Assembly: GCA_963781785.1 (NCBI GenBank)
Contig: CAWAHD010000001.1
Location: 558,001 to 622,000 of the forward strand
DNA: 64,000 nucleotides
Reading direction: 5' to 3'
From: CAWAHD01 sp963781785
GTDB lineage: Bacteria > Planctomycetota > Planctomycetia > Isosphaerales > Isosphaeraceae
The notes under the pieces were generated by a model. It worked only from the letters and a program-made list of their open reading frames with translations. It did not search any database and was not told the origin of the DNA. Shown here one piece after another: positions 59,584 through 64,000 of the stretch. Position numbers and translations under genes: made by a program. The stretch's first letter is position 1. Every line of letters starts with the position of its first letter.

Positions 59584-60590
59584 TCAATCGGTTCGCGGCA
59601 AGGCGAGACGCACCAACAGCATCTCGAGGACGACGCGAGGATCGAGAGTGCTTCCACCCTTGATATCGAGGTCAGCTCTGAGGAGCATGGCCGGAAGCTG
59701 GCTGACCCGGCCTGGGCCAAGATGGGCGTGTTGTTTTCCGGTTTTCTGGATTGCGAACGGAGGGATATTGGCTCGCTGGCAAGCTTCAGCCAGATCGACC
59801 CGTGCGGCCCGGAGCTGGCCGGCGTGGTGGAGCTTGAGCAGATTGGCGCTCATGGCCGCGAGGGAGACGATCGGATCTTCGCCGGCGACCAGGAGCTGGT
59901 CGAGGTATTCGAGCGCCAGGCGGCCCTTACCGGCCAGCGCGGCGTCCAGGGTCTTCCAGATCGTCTCGACCCGGCCCGCTCCGACTAGCCTGGCAATGTC
60001 GTCCCGCTCGATCCGGTGCGACTCACCCGCATAGACCGCCAACTTTTCGACTTCCGACGCCAGGATGCCGGCCTCCGGGCCGACCAGCTCGACCAGCAGG
60101 CGCGCTGCGTCCGCATCGAGTTGGGCTTGGTGGCGGGTTTGTGCCAGCCGTGTGAGCCACGGGGCCAGTTCGCTCTCGCGCGGGCTGGAGCATTCGACGG
60201 CAACGCCGACCTTTTCGACGAGCTTCGCCAGAATGGTCGTCGCGACCCATAGCTTGGTCTGGAACAGAAGGATTCCCGACTCGCTCGGTTTCTCGACGTA
60301 GGCTTCGAGCTCTTTCCTGTACTTCGTGATGAACGGGTCGGCATCATCGACGATGACCAGCCGCCTGCGCCGAAGAAAGGGAGCGTGCAGACTTCATCGA
60401 GCACCGTCGCGAGCTGCGTGGTGGCGCCCGGGAAGCGGCTAACGGCCGCGTCCGATGCCTCCCCGGGAAACACCGCCGCCACCACGTGGCCAATGGCTTC
60501 GCGAACCAGGTACGAGTCCGTGCCGAAGATCGTGTAGACCGGCCGGATCGGGCGTTCCGAGTCGTTGCGCAGCCACTCGAGAGCGGTCAT
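59584..60590 (-). CDS. holA: DNA polymerase III subunit delta (one-base frameshift)
   Basis: This clamp-loader subunit of about 335 residues starts at 60590 (MTALEWLRND; PVYTIFGTDSYLVREAI). The frame is lost at 60369-60371 just after CTLPFFGA. It continues in a second frame with RRLVIVDDADPFITKY, LLFQTKLWVATTILAKLVEKVG, ELAPWLTRLAQ, LLVELVGPEAGILASEVEKLAVYAG and LDAALAGKGRLALEYLDQLL, ending at 59584. One inserted base restores a full protein. Because HolA is essential in bacteria, this is best read as a sequencing indel. Confidence 0.88.
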
Positions 60591-60597
60591 AAGACAA

Positions 60598-60694
60598 GGA
60601 TGAAGGATGACGGATGATGGATGAGCCAGATTGTACGCCTTGATCCTGTTGGACCGGAATGCCTTTCTTCATCCTTCATCCTTCATCCTTCATC
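60598..60694. repeat. Inverted arrays of heptanucleotide repeats
   Basis: Four degenerate GGATGAN units (60598-60625) face four perfect CTTCATC units (60667-60694), 41 bp apart. Together they can form a long hairpin or slip by 7-bp steps. They lie between the divergent holA and TetR-type genes. Confidence 0.8.
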
Positions 60695-60746
60695 CTTTCC
60701 CCTCAAGTTGCCTTGCTGTTTTTCCGAAAATCCATACGATTGATTG

Positions 60747-60771
60747 AAACGATTGTTTGAAACAGGTGTTT
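60747..60771. promoter_or_regulatory. Putative operator for the TetR-family regulator
   Basis: Two AAAC-N4-GTTT sites stand in tandem (60747-60758 and 60760-60771), joined by one G, and end 14 bp before the GTG start at 60786. The abutting symmetrical arrangement fits a dimeric repressor controlling its own operon. The assignment is an inference. Confidence 0.55.
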
Positions 60772-60785
60772 GGGAGACTCGGTGG

Positions 60786-61418
60786 GTGGAACCACAAGAT
60801 CCAACCAAGGTGAGGTTGCTGGAGGCTGCCGGAGCGGAATTCGCGGAGAGCGGGTTTGAGTCGGCGCGGGTTCGCAGGATTTGCGAGCGGGCAGGGGCCA
60901 ACCTGGCCGCAGTCAACTATCACTTTGGAGACAAGAATCAGCTCTATGTGGAAGCGGTTCTGGCGGCGCACCAGTGCGGGATCGCCGCGGAGGGTGAAGG
61001 GCAAGAGTCAACCTTGGAGCCGGCCGAGCAACTGCGCTCTTTCATCCATCACTTCCTTGATCACGTCCTGGCGATCAATCAGTTCGACGACTGGCGGCAT
61101 CGACTCTTGCTCAGGGAATTGATGGATCCGACGTCAGCCTCAGACGTTTTGATTCGCGAGTCGATCCGGCCCAAGTTCGAACGATTGCAGGGGATCCTGA
61201 GGCGGCTGCTTCCGGGCGCGGACGATCGCGAACTGAACGCCGTGACGTTCAGCGTGATTGGCCAGTGCCTGCATTACCGGATGGCCCGGACCTTCACCGA
61301 ACGGTTGATCGGACCGGAGGCATTCGAACAGCTCGACCTGGGCTTCTTGACGGACCACATCACGTCGTTCTGCTTGGCGGCGATGGGCCATGAGTCCTTG
61401 AGGGGATGTAGCCGTTGA
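60786..61418 (+). CDS. TetR family transcriptional regulator
   Basis: This 210-residue repressor has an N-terminal HTH: VRLLEAAGAEFAESGFESARVRRICERAGANLAAVNYHFGDKNQLY. A ligand-binding helical domain follows, of the CerR/DUF1956-like type (LRSFIHHFLDHVLAI, LLLRELMDPTSASDVLI). The GTG at 60786 is chosen for its GGGAG box; the frame goes back to a TTG at 60744. Its stop overlaps the permease start, so it probably controls the downstream efflux genes. Confidence 0.87.
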   Translation: MEPQDPTKVRLLEAAGAEFAESGFESARVRRICERAGANLAAVNYHFGDKNQLYVEAVLAAHQCGIAAEGEGQESTLEPAEQLRSFIHHFLDHVLAINQFDDWRHRLLLRELMDPTSASDVLIRESIRPKFERLQGILRRLLPGADDRELNAVTFSVIGQCLHYRMARTFTERLIGPEAFEQLDLGFLTDHITSFCLAAMGHESLRGCSR

Positions 61419-62611
61419 ACTGGATCGCGACCAAGATGCTGGTGGGCGATAAGACCAAGTTCTTCGGGATCGTGCTGGGGCTGACATTTTCGGCCCTGCT
61501 GATCACGCAGCAAGGCTCGATCTTCTGCGGCTTGATGCTCCGAACTTGCGGCCAGATCACGGACATCACGGGTGCCGACCTGTGGGTGATGGACCCCGCG
61601 GTGCGGTACATCGACGACGTCAAGCCGATGCTCGAAAACAACCTGTACCGTGTCCGAGGGGTCGAAGGCGTTCGCTGGGCGGTTCCTCTCTACAAAGGGC
61701 AGGCGCGGGCGAAGGTGAGCCCTGCCGGGGGCGGCGATGAGAAGACGGTGATCGAGCAAGTGATCTTGCTCGGGCTGGAGGACGTGAGCCTGGTCGGTGC
61801 CCCGCACCACTCGAAGATCCTGGCGGGCAAACTCCAAGACCTGCGCCTGCCCGATGCCGTGATGGTCGACGACGTCCGGCTCGAAAAGCTTTTCCCCGAC
61901 GAGAAGAAAAAGGACCACCTTGCGGAAGGAATTGCGTTCTATCGCCGGTTCCTGCACCGTCAGTTCGAGATGAACGACCATCGGGCGGTGATCGTGGCCG
62001 TGTGCCAGGCCACCCCAACGTTCCAGACCAACCCGGTGGTTTACACCACGTACAACCGCGCCAAGAACTTTGCCCCCCAGGAGCGAAAGATTCTGTCATA
62101 TATCCTGGCCCAAACCGAGCCAGGCTGGACCAAACAAGCGGTCGCCGATCGGATCCGATCGACCACGGGACTGAACGCCAAGACCAGCGACGACTTCGCC
62201 TGGATGACGATCGATTACTACATGCGATACACGGGCATTCCGTTCAATTTTGCGATCACAGCGCTCCTCGGCTTCCTGGTGGGCACCGCGATCGCCGGCC
62301 AGACGTTCTACAACTTCACCATCGAGAATCTCAAACAATTTGGCGCCTTGAAGGCGATGGGGATGACCAACCTGCGAATCATCTGGATGATCCAGCTCCA
62401 GGCGATGATCGTGGGAACGCTCGGATACGGGATCGGGGTCGGGCTGGCGGCGCTGTTCGGCCGGCTTGTCGGCGGGACCGAGCTGGCCTATTACACATGG
62501 TGGGTGCTGCTCCCGATCACAGGCTGTGCGATCCTGCTCATCTGCCTGCTGGCGAGCCTGGTGAGCGTTCAGAGGGTGGTCCGCCTCGAGCCGGCGATCG
62601 TCTTCCGCTGA
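61415..62611 (+). CDS. ABC transporter permease (FtsX/DevC-like)
   Basis: This 398-residue membrane protein has one helix near the N-terminus (FFGIVLGLTFSALLI), a large outer domain (about 45-270), then three helices at the C-terminus (FAITALLGFLVGTAIAG, IVGTLGYGIGVGLAALF, LLPITGCAILLICLLASLV). The motif LKQFGALKAMGMTNLRI is typical of FtsX/MacB/DevC permeases. The start is a TTG at 61415 overlapping the tetR stop (TTGA). It would form a tripartite exporter with the ATPase and the membrane fusion protein downstream. Confidence 0.88.
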   Translation: MNWIATKMLVGDKTKFFGIVLGLTFSALLITQQGSIFCGLMLRTCGQITDITGADLWVMDPAVRYIDDVKPMLENNLYRVRGVEGVRWAVPLYKGQARAKVSPAGGGDEKTVIEQVILLGLEDVSLVGAPHHSKILAGKLQDLRLPDAVMVDDVRLEKLFPDEKKKDHLAEGIAFYRRFLHRQFEMNDHRAVIVAVCQATPTFQTNPVVYTTYNRAKNFAPQERKILSYILAQTEPGWTKQAVADRIRSTTGLNAKTSDDFAWMTIDYYMRYTGIPFNFAITALLGFLVGTAIAGQTFYNFTIENLKQFGALKAMGMTNLRIIWMIQLQAMIVGTLGYGIGVGLAALFGRLVGGTELAYYTWWVLLPITGCAILLICLLASLVSVQRVVRLEPAIVFR

Positions 62612-62688
62612 AAGGGAGCGCGCGGGCGGGCCGGCCGCCCCGCCCTTTGTCGCTGGACGGTATTTGATCTCTTTCCGGGAATCCGTCG

Positions 62689-63477
62689 ATGGTCGCGGGG
62701 ATGGAACAGGCAGTCTTGCGAGTCTCTGATTCCGGCTTGCGGGCCGATCGGGCGCTCGAGCCGGCAGTGCGAATCCGCGGCTTGAAGAAGCACTTCGGCA
62801 GCGGCGAGCAGCGGGTCGAGGCCTTGCGCGGCATCGACTGGGAGATTTACGCGGGCGAGATGACATTGATCGTCGGGCCGTCGGGCTGCGGCAAGACGAC
62901 GTTGCTGTCGGTGATCGCGGGCATCCTCGACGGCGACGCCGGCGAGGTGGCAATCTTCGGCCACGAGCTGACGGCGATGCGCGACAGCCAGAAAACAAGG
63001 TTTCGCGCACGGAACATTGGCTTTGTCTTCCAGCAGTACAACCTGCTGCCGGCGCTCTCGGCCGCCGAGAACGCCGCGATCCCTTTGGTGATCGCGGGGT
63101 GGTCCAAGGCACGAGCCGTCAAACGTGCAGCCGAAGTGCTCGAGTCGCTCGGGATGGCGAAAAAGCAGGACCGGCTGCCGAGCGAGCTCTCAGGCGGCCA
63201 GATGCAGAGGGTGGCGATAGCGCGGGCCTTGGTTCACCAGCCCCGGCTCTTGGTCTGCGACGAGCCGACCGCCGCCCTCGACCACGAAACCGGGCTGACG
63301 GTGATGGAGCTGGTGCGGACGGCGGCCGTTCAGACCGATCGGGCGGTCGTCGTCGTGACGCACGATAATCGGGTCTTCGACTTCGGCGACCGGATTGCTC
63401 ACATGGATGACGGCGCTCTGGTCAAGCTGGAGGATCGATCGGGCCGCGCGCTCGGGAGGGAGGCGTTTCGATCATGA
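62689..63477 (+). CDS. ABC transporter ATP-binding protein (LolD/MacB/DevA type)
   Basis: This 262-residue ATPase has Walker A VGPSGCGKTTLL, Q-loop VFQQYNLLPALSA, signature LSGGQMQRVAIARAL and Walker B LLVCDEPTAALD with the H-loop in VVVVTHDNRVF. It energises the permease at 61415. ATG 62689 and 62701 are both possible. Its stop overlaps the start of the membrane fusion gene (ATGA, 63474-63477). The 77 bp before it contain no gene. Confidence 0.92.
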   Translation: MVAGMEQAVLRVSDSGLRADRALEPAVRIRGLKKHFGSGEQRVEALRGIDWEIYAGEMTLIVGPSGCGKTTLLSVIAGILDGDAGEVAIFGHELTAMRDSQKTRFRARNIGFVFQQYNLLPALSAAENAAIPLVIAGWSKARAVKRAAEVLESLGMAKKQDRLPSELSGGQMQRVAIARALVHQPRLLVCDEPTAALDHETGLTVMELVRTAAVQTDRAVVVVTHDNRVFDFGDRIAHMDDGALVKLEDRSGRALGREAFRS

Positions 63478-64000
63478 TCGCGAAATATGTGTTGCCGATT
63501 GTGGCGCTGGCCGGACTATCGTTCGCGATTTACCGGGTGGTGGAAGCGCGGCAGCCGCAGCCGACGGCCCGGCCGGACATCGAGCCCGTGGCAAGGCCCG
63601 GGCCAGGCGCGCTGATTTCCGGCTCGGGGCTGGTCGAGGCCCAGCGCGAGAATATTCCAATCGGCGTCAACCGTGCCGGCGTGGTGACCGAGGTTTTCGT
63701 GAAGAAGGGGGAGCGTGTTACCGCGGGGGCCGCGCTCTTCCGGATCGACGACCGCGACTTGCAGGCTCAGCTCGGCGTGCGTGAGGCCGAGCTGGTCTCG
63801 GCCAGGGCACAGCTTCACAAGCTGGTGGTTGCGCCGCGCCCCGAGGACATCCCTCCGGTGAGAGCGGCGGTCGAGGAGACCAAGGCCAAGATGGACGACG
63901 CCGAAGCGGCGCTGGGGCGGACAGAAAAGCTGTTTCAACGGCAGATGGTGGCGGCGAGCGATTATGACAAGGACCGGTTTGCCTATCTTGCGGCCAAGGC
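63474..64000 (+). CDS. HlyD-like membrane fusion protein (3' end outside window)
   Basis: The frame is open from the ATG at 63474 to the window end (175 residues seen). It begins with a membrane anchor (YVLPIVALAGLSFAIYRVV). It continues with a biotinyl-lipoyl-like half (GSGLVEAQRENIPIGVNRAG, VFVKKGERVTAGAALFRIDD) and the start of an alpha-hairpin (LQAQLGVREAELVSARAQL, then EETKAKMDDAEAALGRTEKL). This is the pattern of periplasmic adaptors in tripartite ABC exporters. It overlaps the ATPase gene by 4 bp, confirming an operon tetR-permease-ATPase-adaptor. Confidence 0.88.
   Translation, partial: MIAKYVLPIVALAGLSFAIYRVVEARQPQPTARPDIEPVARPGPGALISGSGLVEAQRENIPIGVNRAGVVTEVFVKKGERVTAGAALFRIDDRDLQAQLGVREAELVSARAQLHKLVVAPRPEDIPPVRAAVEETKAKMDDAEAALGRTEKLFQRQMVAASDYDKDRFAYLAAK

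Overview
The window looks like a chromosomal piece of a GC-rich planctomycete, most likely of the Isosphaeraceae/Singulisphaera type. The grounds are several Ser/Thr kinases paired with ECF sigma factors, the Planctomycetes-type LExR-LLS/LEDRLVLS motif near the N-terminus of two proteins, a THWSQV-type ECF sigma factor, a hopanoid cluster, and many extragenic palindromes. No rRNA, tRNA or CRISPR array was recognised. LAYOUT. 1-5 kb: the end of an amidinotransferase gene and sixA on the plus strand, facing an operon of a small unknown gene, an endonuclease IV gene and ppk1. 5-12 kb: a signalling block with an ECF sigma factor, a 1085-residue caspase-HEAT-pseudokinase-kinase fusion, a membrane kinase with a repeat-rich C-terminus, and a 65-residue LExR-motif protein. 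12.7-23 kb: two tandem paralogues of a CHAT protease-STAND ATPase-WD40 receptor with 14 WD40 blades each. Copy 1 is split by a 1,756-bp element (15700-17455) coding for a protein I cannot place in a known transposase family. Copy 2 is split by a 122-bp MITE-like element (19636-19757) exactly between its two seven-bladed propellers. In both cases removing the element plus one 3-bp duplication restores the reading frame. 23-27.7 kb: small unknown genes, a REP-like palindrome cluster, a frameshifted ECF sigma factor coupled to a zf-HC2/kinase/DUF4384 protein, and a second REP array. 27.7-33.2 kb: the pntB-pntAB-pntAA transhydrogenase operon, an RraA-like gene and an S1-domain (RpsA-like) gene. 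33.3-44.7 kb: a kinase-TPR gene, a frameshifted Gly/Ala-rich surface protein, a THWSQV-type ECF gene, an ECF/kinase operon whose kinase ends in a DUF2807-like domain, and a TIM-barrel isomerase. 44.9-49.8 kb: a coupled pair (small membrane protein plus P-loop NTPase with pentapeptide repeats) facing an ECF sigma factor fused to a membrane/coiled-coil/beta-rich tail. 50-54.7 kb: hopanoid genes shc, hpnH and hpnG with a 195-bp nested palindrome inside. 54.9-59.3 kb: BON-domain proteins, a transglutaminase-like protein and a Uma2 nuclease. 59.6-64 kb: holA, then a TetR-family regulator, ABC permease, ATPase and membrane fusion protein in an efflux-type operon cut by the window end. QUALITY NOTE. 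At least nine genes need a one-base correction to be read through, including the normally essential holA and the S1-domain gene. Several of these sites lie in G/C or A/T runs. This looks more like residual sequencing indels than decay, so single-base frameshifts are annotated as one gene with a note, and only the two insertions are treated as firm disruptions.
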